This document shows positions 48,441 through 57,672 of a stretch of DNA of 64,000 nt, one piece after another. The stretch's first letter is position 1. Each line of letters starts with the position of its first letter. The notes below the pieces were generated by a model. That model did no database searches. It saw only the letters and a program-made list of their open reading frames with translations, and had not been told where the DNA came from. This DNA is from Prevotellamassilia timonensis (GTDB taxonomy: Bacteria; Bacteroidota; Bacteroidia; Bacteroidales; Bacteroidaceae). The stretch spans positions 530,386 through 594,385 of the forward strand of contig NZ_LT629845.1 in the NCBI RefSeq assembly GCF_900106785.1, in the 5' to 3' direction. Both the position numbers and the translations under genes were made by a program.

Positions 48441-49187
48441 ATGATAATAGCAAAGTTCTTGAATGCCTTCGGGCGTTACCTCATGTTGATGGGACGAACA
48501 TTTTCGCGCCCGGAACGCATGCGTATGTTCTTAAAGCAGTATATAAAGGAGATGGTGCAGCTTGGTGTCGACTCCATAGGTATTGTATTGCTTATATCGT
48601 TCTTTATTGGTGCAGTGATTTGTATTCAGATAAAGTTGAACATACAGAGTCCTTGGATGCCGCTATGGGTGTCGGGGTATGTCACACGCGAAATCATGTT
48701 GCTTGAGTTCTCATCGAGTATCATGTGTCTTATTTTGTCGGGCAAGGTTGGGTCAAACATCGCCTCCGAATTAGGTACTATGCGCACTACGCAGCAGATT
48801 GATGCACTGGAGATAATGGGGGTCAACCCGGCTTCGTTCTTGATTTTGCCCAAAATCACGGGGCTTGTCACTATCATGCCACTCTTGGTTGTGTTCAGCA
48901 CCTTTAGTGGTATAATAGGTGCGTATGCCACAGCTTATATTGGCCATATCATTACACCGTCCGATTTAACGGCTGGTCTTCAGCACTCTTTCACACAATG
49001 GTTTTTCTGGATGGGCGTGATTAAATCGCTGTTCTTTGCATTTATCATTTCCAGTGTGTCTTCATTTTATGGTTACAATGTCGAAGGTGGAAGTATTGAG
49101 GTGGGAAAGGCAAGCACCAATGCCGTGGTGTCGTGCTCTATGCTCATATTGTTTTCTGATTTATTCCTTACACAATTACTCTCATGA
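48441..49187 (+). CDS. mlaE: MlaE-type phospholipid ABC transporter permease
   Basis: A 248-residue membrane permease of the MlaE/YrbE family, which moves phospholipids between the inner and outer membranes. The family motif region ELGTMRTTQQIDALEIMGVN is present, with five hydrophobic helices. Its stop overlaps the ATPase start by 4 nt (ATGA at 49184-49187), so the two are translated together. It lies 39 bp after the porE-like gene. Confidence 0.92.
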   Translation: MIIAKFLNAFGRYLMLMGRTFSRPERMRMFLKQYIKEMVQLGVDSIGIVLLISFFIGAVICIQIKLNIQSPWMPLWVSGYVTREIMLLEFSSSIMCLILSGKVGSNIASELGTMRTTQQIDALEIMGVNPASFLILPKITGLVTIMPLLVVFSTFSGIIGAYATAYIGHIITPSDLTAGLQHSFTQWFFWMGVIKSLFFAFIISSVSSFYGYNVEGGSIEVGKASTNAVVSCSMLILFSDLFLTQLLS

Positions 49188-49969
49188 TTGAAATTAAGAA
49201 TTTACATAAGTCGTTTGATGGCAAGGAGGTGTTGAAAGGGATAACCTCAACATTTGACAGTGGTAAGACTAATCTTATCATTGGTCAAAGCGGTTCGGGC
49301 AAAACAGTGCTGATTAAGAACATTGTGGGTTTGTTTGAGCCCACCGAGGGCGATGTGCTTTACGATGGCCGCAGTTTTATGCAGATGACAAAGCGCGAGC
49401 GTGCCATGCTACGTCGTGAAATGGGTATGATTTTCCAAAATGCGGCGTTGTTCGATTCTATGTCGGTGCTCGAGAATGTGATGTTCCCACTCGACATGTT
49501 TTCAAATGACAGTTATAAGGAACGTGTACGTCGTGCACAATTCTGTCTTGATCGCGTCAATTTAACAGATGCCGGTGCAAAGTATCCAGGTGAGATTTCG
49601 GGCGGTATGCAAAAGCGTGTGGCTATTGCGCGAGCCATTGCCCTGAACCCCAAATACTTGTTCTGCGACGAGCCAAATTCTGGTCTGGACCCTAAAACCT
49701 CTTTGGTTATTGACGAGTTGATACATGACATAACCAAAGAGTTTAACACAACCACAATAATCAATACGCATGACATGAACTCTGTTATGGGCATTGGTGA
49801 GCACATTTTGTTTATCTATCAAGGACACAATGAGTGGGAGGGGACAAAAGATGATGTCGTGTCATCAAGCAATGAATTACTCAACAATTTCATATTTGCT
49901 TCCGACTTGTTCCGTAAGGTAAAGGAGGTAGAGCAGCAGGAAGAGAAAAGGCACCATGCTGTAAAGTAG
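49184..49969 (+). CDS. mlaF: MlaF-type ABC transporter ATP-binding protein
   Basis: A 261-residue ATPase partnering the MlaE-like permease. Walker A GQSGSGKT, signature ISGGMQKRVAIARAIA, Walker B FCDEPNSGLDP (Asn where many ABC proteins have Thr) and the H-loop INTHDMNSV are intact. An MlaD substrate-binding gene is not in the window. No terminator T-run follows; the next landmark is the long hairpin at 50160. Confidence 0.93.
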   Translation: MIEIKNLHKSFDGKEVLKGITSTFDSGKTNLIIGQSGSGKTVLIKNIVGLFEPTEGDVLYDGRSFMQMTKRERAMLRREMGMIFQNAALFDSMSVLENVMFPLDMFSNDSYKERVRRAQFCLDRVNLTDAGAKYPGEISGGMQKRVAIARAIALNPKYLFCDEPNSGLDPKTSLVIDELIHDITKEFNTTTIINTHDMNSVMGIGEHILFIYQGHNEWEGTKDDVVSSSNELLNNFIFASDLFRKVKEVEQQEEKRHHAVK

Positions 49970-50159
49970 AGGCTGTTGTGTTTCCTTTACTGCTTATATA
50001 ACTATAATGTGTTGGTAGGTCTTGTTGACCGAAAAACGAATGTTGAGATTTGTTCGCCAATGAATTTACCGAATGTCTGGTAAAACTCGGTAGAGCATGT
50101 TCCAGCTTGTAAAGGGACTTGAAGGCTTAATATTTCTCTTGGTAAGAAATATGTTTATG

Positions 50160-50254
50160 TGTAACCGCAAGTTCGGAGTGGTATTGTAATATACATGTTA
50201 GTATTCTATTAAGTCTCGTGTATATTACAATGCCATTCCGAACTTGCGGTTACA
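50160..50254. repeat. 36-bp stem hairpin between mlaF and gltB
   Basis: Positions 50160-50195 and 50219-50254 are inverted copies of 36 nt with a 23-nt loop. The only two differences (GTGGT versus ATGGC) are of the type that become G-U pairs in RNA, so the stem is fully paired as RNA. A smaller stem, ATTTCT/AGAAAT, flanks it on the left near 50135. The remaining sequence from 49970 to 50562 contains no gene I can support. Confidence 0.8.
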
Positions 50255-50432
50255 GATATGTCAAGCAACTGCTTGGGAACGCATCATAATGGCTGATACG
50301 CTTGAGCAGTATTGTATGACATAAATGCGAATATTGTGCATTTTATCTTACAAAATGTAATTATTGTATGTATAATATCTGTTATTATGAAAAATATTCG
50401 TGCATAATGCGTTATTTTGAAAGATAAGTCAT

Positions 50433-50440
50433 TATCTTTG
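50433..50440 (+). promoter_or_regulatory. Putative gltB promoter -7
   Basis: TATCTTTG matches the -7 consensus, leaving a leader of about 115 nt before gltB. No properly spaced -33 TTTG is present. Confidence 0.55.
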
Positions 50441-50562
50441 CATGATGACAAGCAAATATGCCATGCAATCAAGCGCGAACCATTGGCATTTTGCATTGTA
50501 ATATAGGCAAGTAACAACAATATGAATAAGTCACACGCATAAAAACACAATACGAGGACGCT

Positions 50563-53500
50563 ATGCATAAACAAGACGATTTTAACGAAGGGCTTTATTG
50601 CGCTGAGAACGAGCACGACGCTTGCGGCGTAGGCATGATAGTCAACATTCATGGTGGAAAAAGCCATGAATTGGTTGATTCTGCTTTGAAGGTTCTTGAA
50701 AACATGAAGCACCGCGGTGCCGAGGGCGCAGACAACAAAACTGGTGATGGTGCGGGCATCATGCTGCAAATACCTCACGAGTTTATTTTGCTGCAAGGCA
50801 TACCTGTTCCTGAAAAGGGCAATTATGGTACTGGCTTGGTCTTTCTGCCAAAGGATGCCGCAGAGCAAGAACAGATACTCAGTATTTTTATTGAAGAAAT
50901 AGAGCGTGAGGGGTTATCGCTCATGCATTTGCGCACTGTTCCTACCAATTCTGACATATTGGGCGAGGAGGCACTTGCTACTGAACCCGCAATAAAACAA
51001 GTGTTTATAACGGGTGCAACTCCCGAAACTCTTGAACGCAAACTGTACATCGTTCGTAAAAAGGTAGAGCGTCGTATTGATAATAAGAACTTCTATATTT
51101 GTTCGCTTTCGTCAAAGAATATTGTGTATAAGGGTATGCTCTCTTCTACGCAGTTGCGTGAGTATTACCCAGATTTGACACAGCCTTACTTTACCAGTGG
51201 ACTTGCAATTGTTCACTCACGTTTCTCTACAAACACGTTCCCTACATGGGGATTGGCACAGCCCTTCCGCTTGTTGGCGCATAATGGCGAGATTAACACC
51301 ATTCGTGGCAATCGTGCGTGGATGGAAGCACGTGAGTCTGTGCTTTCAACTCAAACGCTTGGCAATATAAAGGATATCCGCCCCATCATACAACCCAACA
51401 TGAGCGACTCGGCTTCGCTTGACAATGTGCTCGAGTTCCTGGTTATGTCGGGCTTAAGCTTGCCTCATGCCATGGCCATGCTGGTGCCGGAGAGCTTTAA
51501 TGACAAGAACCCTATTTCTGAGGATCTTAAAGCATTCTATGAATACCATTCTATTTTGATGGAGCCGTGGGACGGCCCAGCTGCATTGTTGTTCAGCGAT
51601 GGCCGTTTTGCGGGCGGTATGCTTGACCGCAATGGTTTGCGTCCGGCTCGTTATTTAATAACCAAGAATAACACCATGGTGGTGGCGTCAGAGGCAGGCG
51701 TGATAGGTTTTGAGGCTTCTGAAATAAAGGAAAAGGGCCGTTTGCAACCTGGCAAAATTCTGCTGATAGATACGCAGGAGGGCAATATTTATTATGATGG
51801 CGAGTTGAAGGATCGTTTGGCTACGGCGCACCCTTACCGTCAGTGGCTGTCGGCAAATCGTATAGAACTTGATATGCTGAAGAGTGGCCGAAAGGTAGAA
51901 AACACGGTTGAGCAGTTTGACAAGCACTTGCGCATATTTGGTTATACACGCGAAGACGTGGAGCGCACCATCACCCCTATGGCCACTAATGGCAGCGAGC
52001 CGATAGCCTCTATGGGTAATGATACACCGCTTGCCGTGCTATCAGATCGTCCGCAGTCATTGTTCAATTATTTCCGTCAACAGTTTGCCCAGGTTACCAA
52101 TCCGGCCATAGACCCGATTCGTGAGGAACTCGTCATGTCGCTCACGGAGTATGTAGGCGCAGTGGGCATGAATATTCTGTCGCCCAATGAGAGCCATTGC
52201 AAAATGGTACGTTTGCCTCAGCCTATATTGACAAACCGTCAGCTCGATATTCTTTGTAACATTCGCTATAAGGGATTTAACACCATCAAACTGCCAATGG
52301 TGTTTGAAGCATCGAAGGGTGCTGAAGGTTTGAAGGAGGCTCTCGACAATCTTTGTCACATGGCGGAGCAGAGCGTGAATGATGGCATAAATTATATCAT
52401 ACTCTCAGACCGCGGTGTAGACGAAACACATGCTGCCATACCATCTTTGCTCGCGGTTAGTGCCGTGCATCATTACCTTATATCGGTACAAAAACGTATG
52501 GAGACGGCGCTTGTGGTTGAGAGCGGTGAAACGCGTGAGGTGATGCATGCAGCCTTGCTTATTGGCTATGGCGCAAGTGCCATCAATCCTTATATGGCCT
52601 TTGCTGTACTTGACGATTTGGTAAAGCGCGGCGAGGTGCAGATGAATTACGAAACAGCAGAGAAAAACTATATAAAGGCTATTTGTAAGGGTCTGTACAA
52701 GGTTCTTTCAAAAATGGGTATCAGCACCTTGCGCTCATACCGTGGAGCCAAAATTTTCGAGGCCATTGGTTTGAGCGATGAACTGCTGCGCACCTATTTC
52801 GGTACACCGGCAGGTACAGTGGGTGGCGTGCATCTTGACCAAATAGCCCGTGATTACGCAAAATTTCACGATGAGGGTTATGCCCCCGACTATGCAGATC
52901 GTGAATTGGAAGGCTTGCTTCCGTATGCCGGTTTGTTCAGCTATCGCAAGGATGGCGAAAAGCATGCTTGGAATCCTGAAACTATTTCGACTTTGCAGTT
53001 GGCTACACGTTTGGGAAGCTACAAGAAATTCAAAGAATTTACCCGTTCGGTTGATGAGAAGCCAAGCCCCATATTCTTGCGTGATTTCTTTGAGTTCAAG
53101 AAAAATCCTATTCCAATTGACGAGGTAGAATCGGTTGATGATATCGTAAAACACTTTGTGACTGGTGCCATGTCGTTTGGTGCCATCAGCAAGGAAGCTC
53201 ATGAGGCTTTGGCCTTGGCCATGAATAAATTGGGCGCTCGAAGCAATACTGGCGAGGGTGGCGAGGATAATGAACGCTTCCACGAACAGTTTGACGGCAT
53301 ATCGTTAAGCAGCAAGACAAAGCAGATTGCCTCAGGCCGATTTGGCGTAACCACAGAATATTTGGTAAATGCTGAAGAAATTCAAATCAAGGTGGCTCAG
53401 GGAGCAAAGCCGGGTGAAGGCGGACAGTTGCCAGGTTATAAGGTAAACCAGATTATTGCCAAAACTCGTCATTCTATACCGGGTATTTCATTGATTTCTC

Positions 53501-55056
53501 CTCCGCCTCATCACGATATTTATTCAATTGAGGATTTGGCACAGCTCATCTTCGATTTGAAAAATGTCAATCCGAAGGCCCAGATCAGTGTTAAGCTCGT
53601 AGCCGAGAGCGGTGTTGGTACCATTGCTGCCGGTGTGGCAAAGGCTAAGGCTGACTTGATAGTTATTTCTGGCGCCGAGGGTGGTACCGGTGCATCACCT
53701 GCCTCTTCGATGCGTTATGCTGGTATATCGCCTGAAATTGGACTTTCAGAGACGCAGCAAACGCTTGTATTAAATGGCTTGCGTGGTCAGGTGCGCTTGC
53801 AGACTGATGGACAAATCAAAACAGGCCGTGATATCATAGCCATGGCATTGTTAGGTGCCGAAGAGTTTGCTTTCGGTACAACAGTGCTGATCGTGTTGGG
53901 CTGTGTCATGATGCGTAAGTGTCATGCAAATACCTGTCCTGTTGGTGTGGCCACACAAAATCCCGAATTGCGTGAACATTTCCGTGGTCATTACGAGTAC
54001 GTGGTTAATTACTTCCGTTTTCTTGCACAGGAGGTGCGTGAGTATTTGGCAGAAATGGGCTACCGCCACTTTAACGACATTGTTGGCCGCGCCGACCTTA
54101 TCAGTGTGCGCAAGCCAAATGATGGTTCAAAGGCATCGACGCTCGAATTCGGCCGTTTGCTCCATCGTATAGATAGTACTGCTGCCATACACCACGTTAC
54201 AGCACAGCATCACAATATTGACACCGTGCTCGACCAAGCTATCATAAAGGCTGCTGCCGAAGCTATTGATAACCAGAAGGAGGTGTCGCTCGAGTATGCC
54301 ATAGCCAATACAGATCGCTCGGTAGGTGCCATGCTTTCAGGTGCGGTAGCATCTAAGTATGGTCAGAATGGTCTGCCCGACGAAACTATCAATATAAAGT
54401 TCAAGGGTTCAGCAGGTCAAAGTTTTGGCGCTTTCCTTACGCATGGTATCAATTTCAAACTTGAGGGCGAAGCTAATGATTACCTTGGCAAGGCCCTTAG
54501 TGGTGGTCGCATCGCTGTTATGCCGCCAGTACGTTCAAGTTTCAATGCCGAGGCCAACACCATTGCAGGTAATACATTGTTGTATGGTGCAACGAGTGGT
54601 GAAGTCTACATCAATGGTATGGCCGGTGAACGCTTTGCTGTACGAAACTCTGGCGCAATTGCCGTAGTTGAGGGAGTCGGCGACCACTGTTGTGAATATA
54701 TGACCGGTGGACGTGTAGTAGTGCTTGGTGAGACAGGTCGCAACTTTGCCGCTGGTATGAGTGGTGGTGTGGCATACGTTTGGGACAAGAACCACAATTT
54801 CGACTACTTCTGCAACATGGAAATGGTAGAACTCTCGCTCATAGAGGACTCCGCTTCACGCAAGGAATTGCACGAACTGATCAGGCAGCACTACCTTTAC
54901 ACAGGCTCGCAGTTGGCTCGTACCATGCTCGACGACTGGAATCGTTATGTTGACGACTTTATTCAGGTTACTCCCATTGAGTACAAGCGTGTGCTTGCAG
55001 AGGAACAGATGCGCAAGTTGCAGCAAAAGATTGCTGAAGTACAAAGAGATTATTAA
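50563..55056 (+). CDS. gltB: Glutamate synthase large (alpha) subunit
   Basis: GltB transfers the amide of glutamine to 2-oxoglutarate. The 1497-residue protein begins with a short propeptide and the class II glutaminase nucleophile Cys in HDACGVGMIVNIHG near residue 21. It then has the central domain, the FMN-binding synthase domain (SFGAISKEAHEALALAMNKL; GGTGASPASSMRYAG; the 3Fe-4S cluster region CVMMRKCHANTCPVGVAT), and the C-terminal beta-helix (GGRIAVMPP, GERFAVRNSGA). It is followed by gltD 127 bp downstream. Confidence 0.97.
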   Translation: MHKQDDFNEGLYCAENEHDACGVGMIVNIHGGKSHELVDSALKVLENMKHRGAEGADNKTGDGAGIMLQIPHEFILLQGIPVPEKGNYGTGLVFLPKDAAEQEQILSIFIEEIEREGLSLMHLRTVPTNSDILGEEALATEPAIKQVFITGATPETLERKLYIVRKKVERRIDNKNFYICSLSSKNIVYKGMLSSTQLREYYPDLTQPYFTSGLAIVHSRFSTNTFPTWGLAQPFRLLAHNGEINTIRGNRAWMEARESVLSTQTLGNIKDIRPIIQPNMSDSASLDNVLEFLVMSGLSLPHAMAMLVPESFNDKNPISEDLKAFYEYHSILMEPWDGPAALLFSDGRFAGGMLDRNGLRPARYLITKNNTMVVASEAGVIGFEASEIKEKGRLQPGKILLIDTQEGNIYYDGELKDRLATAHPYRQWLSANRIELDMLKSGRKVENTVEQFDKHLRIFGYTREDVERTITPMATNGSEPIASMGNDTPLAVLSDRPQSLFNYFRQQFAQVTNPAIDPIREELVMSLTEYVGAVGMNILSPNESHCKMVRLPQPILTNRQLDILCNIRYKGFNTIKLPMVFEASKGAEGLKEALDNLCHMAEQSVNDGINYIILSDRGVDETHAAIPSLLAVSAVHHYLISVQKRMETALVVESGETREVMHAALLIGYGASAINPYMAFAVLDDLVKRGEVQMNYETAEKNYIKAICKGLYKVLSKMGISTLRSYRGAKIFEAIGLSDELLRTYFGTPAGTVGGVHLDQIARDYAKFHDEGYAPDYADRELEGLLPYAGLFSYRKDGEKHAWNPETISTLQLATRLGSYKKFKEFTRSVDEKPSPIFLRDFFEFKKNPIPIDEVESVDDIVKHFVTGAMSFGAISKEAHEALALAMNKLGARSNTGEGGEDNERFHEQFDGISLSSKTKQIASGRFGVTTEYLVNAEEIQIKVAQGAKPGEGGQLPGYKVNQIIAKTRHSIPGISLISPPPHHDIYSIEDLAQLIFDLKNVNPKAQISVKLVAESGVGTIAAGVAKAKADLIVISGAEGGTGASPASSMRYAGISPEIGLSETQQTLVLNGLRGQVRLQTDGQIKTGRDIIAMALLGAEEFAFGTTVLIVLGCVMMRKCHANTCPVGVATQNPELREHFRGHYEYVVNYFRFLAQEVREYLAEMGYRHFNDIVGRADLISVRKPNDGSKASTLEFGRLLHRIDSTAAIHHVTAQHHNIDTVLDQAIIKAAAEAIDNQKEVSLEYAIANTDRSVGAMLSGAVASKYGQNGLPDETINIKFKGSAGQSFGAFLTHGINFKLEGEANDYLGKALSGGRIAVMPPVRSSFNAEANTIAGNTLLYGATSGEVYINGMAGERFAVRNSGAIAVVEGVGDHCCEYMTGGRVVVLGETGRNFAAGMSGGVAYVWDKNHNFDYFCNMEMVELSLIEDSASRKELHELIRQHYLYTGSQLARTMLDDWNRYVDDFIQVTPIEYKRVLAEEQMRKLQQKIAEVQRDY

Positions 55057-55076
55057 CATAATATGTCAATATACAA

Positions 55077-55129
55077 GGCAAACTGACCATGGCTGTTGCT
55101 GCAGTGAAGCAAGGTCATGCCAGTTCGCC
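55077..55129 (+). promoter_or_regulatory. Imperfect hairpin in the gltB-gltD gap
   Basis: GGCAAACTG (55077-55085) faces CAGTTCGCC (55121-55129) and, nearer the centre, TTGCT pairs with AGCAA. It could set the gltB-to-gltD expression ratio or stabilise a processed end. No promoter motif was recognised. Confidence 0.45.
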
Positions 55130-55182
55130 TCAGCCTTCAAGTGAAGTAATCTTTCGAGGGCAAAAATATATACGATAAAATC

Positions 55183-56526
55183 ATGGGAAATCCTAAAGCT
55201 TTTCTCACTGTTCCTCGTCAAGATGCAGGTTATCGTCCTATTCATGAGCGTATAGCCGATTTTGGTGAAGTTGAACAAACACTTAATACAAGTGACCGCC
55301 GTTTGCAGGCATCGCGCTGCATGGATTGCGGTGTGCCTTTTTGCCATTGGGCTTGTCCGCTTGGCAATCGTCCGCCCGAATTTCAAGATGCCATTTACAA
55401 GGGTGAATGGAAGATGGCATACGAAATACTTACCGCTACGAATGATTTTCCCGAATTTACGGGCCGCATTTGCCCGGCATTGTGCGAAAAAAGTTGTGTG
55501 CTTAAGTTGTCTATGAATGCCCCCGTCACCATTCGCGAGGATGAATGCTCTGTTATCGAAGCAGCTTTTCGCGAGGGGTACGTACAGCCGCGCAAGTTTG
55601 AGCGCAACGGCAAAAAGGTGGCTGTTATCGGTTCGGGTCCTGCGGGCTTGGCTGCGGCTAACCAGCTAAATCATCGTGGGTACGAGGTAACGGTTTATGA
55701 AAAGGATGAATATCCTGGCGGTTTGTTACGTTTCGGCATTCCTAACTTCAAATTGCAGAAAACGGTCATCGACCGCCGTATCAAAGTGATGCAAGCAGAA
55801 GGCATCACGTTTAAGACCAACACTCCGGTTGACGTTGAAAAGTTGCCCGCAGGCTACGATGCTTATTGCATTTGTACGGGTACTCCCACTGCGCGTGATT
55901 TGAAGGTGCCTGGACGTGACTTGAAAGGCGTGCATTTTGCACTCGAACTTTTGTCACAACAAAATCGTGTGCTGGCTGGGCAAGCATTCTCAGCCAAGGA
56001 ACGTGTTACGGCCAAGGGCAAACGTGTACTCGTAATTGGCGGTGGCGACACAGGTTCGGATTGTATAGGAACGTCGCATCGTCAAGGTGCAGTTAGCGTT
56101 ACACAAATCGAAATTATGCCCAAACCACCAGTTGGCTCAAATCCCAATACGCCTTGGCCACAGTGGCCAGTGGTGCTCAAAACATCGTCAAGCCACGAGG
56201 AAGGGTGTGAGCGCCGTTGGTTGCTCACTACCAACAAGTTTATAGGAACAAAGGACAATCGTGTGTGCGGTGCCGAGGTTGAAGAGGTTGAATGGAAACC
56301 TAATCCCGATGGTGGCAGACCAATCATGGTGCCAACGGGTAAAAAGGAGACTATTGAATGTGACATCGTATTTCTTGCCATGGGCTTCCTTCGTCCCGAA
56401 CAGCCCAAATTCGCCGAAAACGTATTCGTTGCTGGTGATGCTGCAACAGGTGCAAGTTTGGTGGTACGCTGCATTGCTGGCGGACGCAAGGCTGCACAGC
56501 AGATTGATGCTTATTTGAGCAAGTAA
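55183..56526 (+). CDS. gltD: Glutamate synthase small (beta) subunit
   Basis: GltD supplies electrons from NADPH to GltB through FAD and iron-sulfur clusters. The 447-residue protein has the N-terminal cysteine clusters (CMDCGVPFCHWACP, CPALCEKSC), the FAD-binding fingerprint VIGSGPAGLAAANQL, the NADPH-binding segment VIGGGDTGSDCIGTS and the C-terminal FVAGDAATGASLVVRCI. It completes the ammonia assimilation operon and is followed by a terminator. Confidence 0.97.
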   Translation: MGNPKAFLTVPRQDAGYRPIHERIADFGEVEQTLNTSDRRLQASRCMDCGVPFCHWACPLGNRPPEFQDAIYKGEWKMAYEILTATNDFPEFTGRICPALCEKSCVLKLSMNAPVTIREDECSVIEAAFREGYVQPRKFERNGKKVAVIGSGPAGLAAANQLNHRGYEVTVYEKDEYPGGLLRFGIPNFKLQKTVIDRRIKVMQAEGITFKTNTPVDVEKLPAGYDAYCICTGTPTARDLKVPGRDLKGVHFALELLSQQNRVLAGQAFSAKERVTAKGKRVLVIGGGDTGSDCIGTSHRQGAVSVTQIEIMPKPPVGSNPNTPWPQWPVVLKTSSSHEEGCERRWLLTTNKFIGTKDNRVCGAEVEEVEWKPNPDGGRPIMVPTGKKETIECDIVFLAMGFLRPEQPKFAENVFVAGDAATGASLVVRCIAGGRKAAQQIDAYLSK

Positions 56527-56563
56527 TTACGTTAGGTTGTCATCTTTTTGAAGACCAAATATA

Positions 56564-56601
56564 AAATCCCATCTCTTTGTATTTGCAAGGAGGTGGGATT
56601 T
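56564..56601 (+). terminator. gltD terminator
   Basis: AAATCCCATCTCTTTG (56564-56579) pairs with CAAGGAGGTGGGATTT (56586-56601) with one mismatch, followed by ATTTGTG and a later T-run. Confidence 0.8.
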
Positions 56602-56648
56602 ATTTGTGTGCTGGTTTTTTGTCCGTTGCTAAATTATTCGCTCTTTTG

Positions 56649-56680
56649 TTTTGCGTGTAAGTATGCTTGCGTTAACTTTG
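56649..56680 (+). promoter_or_regulatory. Promoter of the DUF4468 gene
   Basis: TTTTG (56649-56653) and TAACTTTG (56673-56680) are 19 nt apart, a full consensus match. The ATG is 25 nt downstream. Confidence 0.8.
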
Positions 56681-56704
56681 CAAGGCAAACAAGTTAATAA
56701 GGTT

Positions 56705-57352
56705 ATGAAAAAAGTACTTCTTTATTTTATGCTCATGCTGTTGCCATCGTGTGTTATGGCACAAAATTCGCGTGGCAGAGTAAATCCCTCAATCTACTTA
56801 ACAGGTGCTGTGCCTGTGGTCAATGGCTATGTGCAGTTTGACAAAACATATTATGTAAAGAACAAGTCGAAGGCTGCATTGATGGATTCCTTGCGCAATT
56901 ATGTGCAGCGCGAATTGGTTGATGGCGAGGAACAGTTGCCGCAGGCACGTATAACCGAGGTCAGTCCGGATAGCGGCATAATAGCTGCCAGCATAGAGGA
57001 ATACATGTATTTTAAGCGTACAAATTGGCAAATACACCGTGTGCGTTTTTATTATCAACTCGTTTTCCATGTGACTGATGGGCAATTTGATGTGACAATG
57101 CGTCGTTTGCACTACCGTTATGACCCCGAAGTGACAGCTGGTGAATTTAACGATGACCGTCGTGCGGAGAATTGGATAACAGACGAAGCTGCTCTCACCA
57201 AGAACGGAACCAAACTCGCCCGTGTTTCAGGCAAATTCCGTTCATTTACTATAGATCGCAAAAATGAAATCTTTAAGGGTGCGGCCCTGGCTACAGGCGC
57301 TGTAGTAAAGCGTAAGGTTACTCGTGTGGTAGAGGAGGAGAGTGAAGAATAG
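56705..57352 (+). CDS. DUF4468-type exported protein
   Basis: A 215-residue protein with a signal peptide (KKVLLYFMLMLLPSCVMAQ). The body resembles the DUF4468 TBP-like fold of Bacteroidota (VVNGYVQFDKTYYVKNKSKA, then IAASIEEYMYFKRTNWQIHR, and RVRFYYQLVFHVTDGQFDVT). Role unknown, probably periplasmic or cell-envelope. The ATG at 56705 is preferred to one at 56651 because the latter lies inside the promoter. Confidence 0.75.
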   Translation: MKKVLLYFMLMLLPSCVMAQNSRGRVNPSIYLTGAVPVVNGYVQFDKTYYVKNKSKAALMDSLRNYVQRELVDGEEQLPQARITEVSPDSGIIAASIEEYMYFKRTNWQIHRVRFYYQLVFHVTDGQFDVTMRRLHYRYDPEVTAGEFNDDRRAENWITDEAALTKNGTKLARVSGKFRSFTIDRKNEIFKGAALATGAVVKRKVTRVVEEESEE

Positions 57353-57398
57353 CAGTAGGGCTTGCGTGATGGCGTGAGCATGCTAATGAAAACGAAAT

Positions 57399-57482
57399 GC
57401 CCCGATGATGCAGATAGAATGATAAGCATGAAACTGAAGATAGTTAGGTCAGTGCTTTTCACATTCTCTGCATCATCGGGGC
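57399..57482 (+). terminator. 16-bp perfect stem hairpin downstream of DUF4468
   Basis: GCCCCGATGATGCAGA (57399-57414) pairs perfectly with 57467-57482. An inner stem pairs AAGC and CTGA with TCAG and GCTT. No T-run follows. The rest of the 320-bp gap to feoAB holds only the feoAB promoter. Confidence 0.65.
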
Positions 57483-57633
57483 GTTATGGTATGCTTGAAA
57501 TTGTTCAATATTTTATGTAGCATCCTTCCTAATGTCTGTAAAACGGGGGGAGGAGGCTGAAGCAAGCGAAATAGCTTGTAAGTAAACGCATGATTACCTA
57601 TTTGTGGGTATTGCTTTTTTGTGCATAAGGTTG

Positions 57634-57641
57634 TACTTTTG
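57634..57641 (+). promoter_or_regulatory. feoAB promoter -7
   Basis: TACTTTTG with a TTG 20 nt upstream. The feoAB ATG is 32 nt downstream. No iron-regulator (Fur-type) box is evident to me. Confidence 0.6.
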
Positions 57642-57672
57642 CATCTTGAATAAAGAATAAAATAAATTATTG

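Noticed and set aside
49970..50562. A hidden gene or riboswitch upstream of gltB
   Set aside because: No frame with coding character and no known riboswitch core was recognised; only hairpins and a -7 motif are supported.
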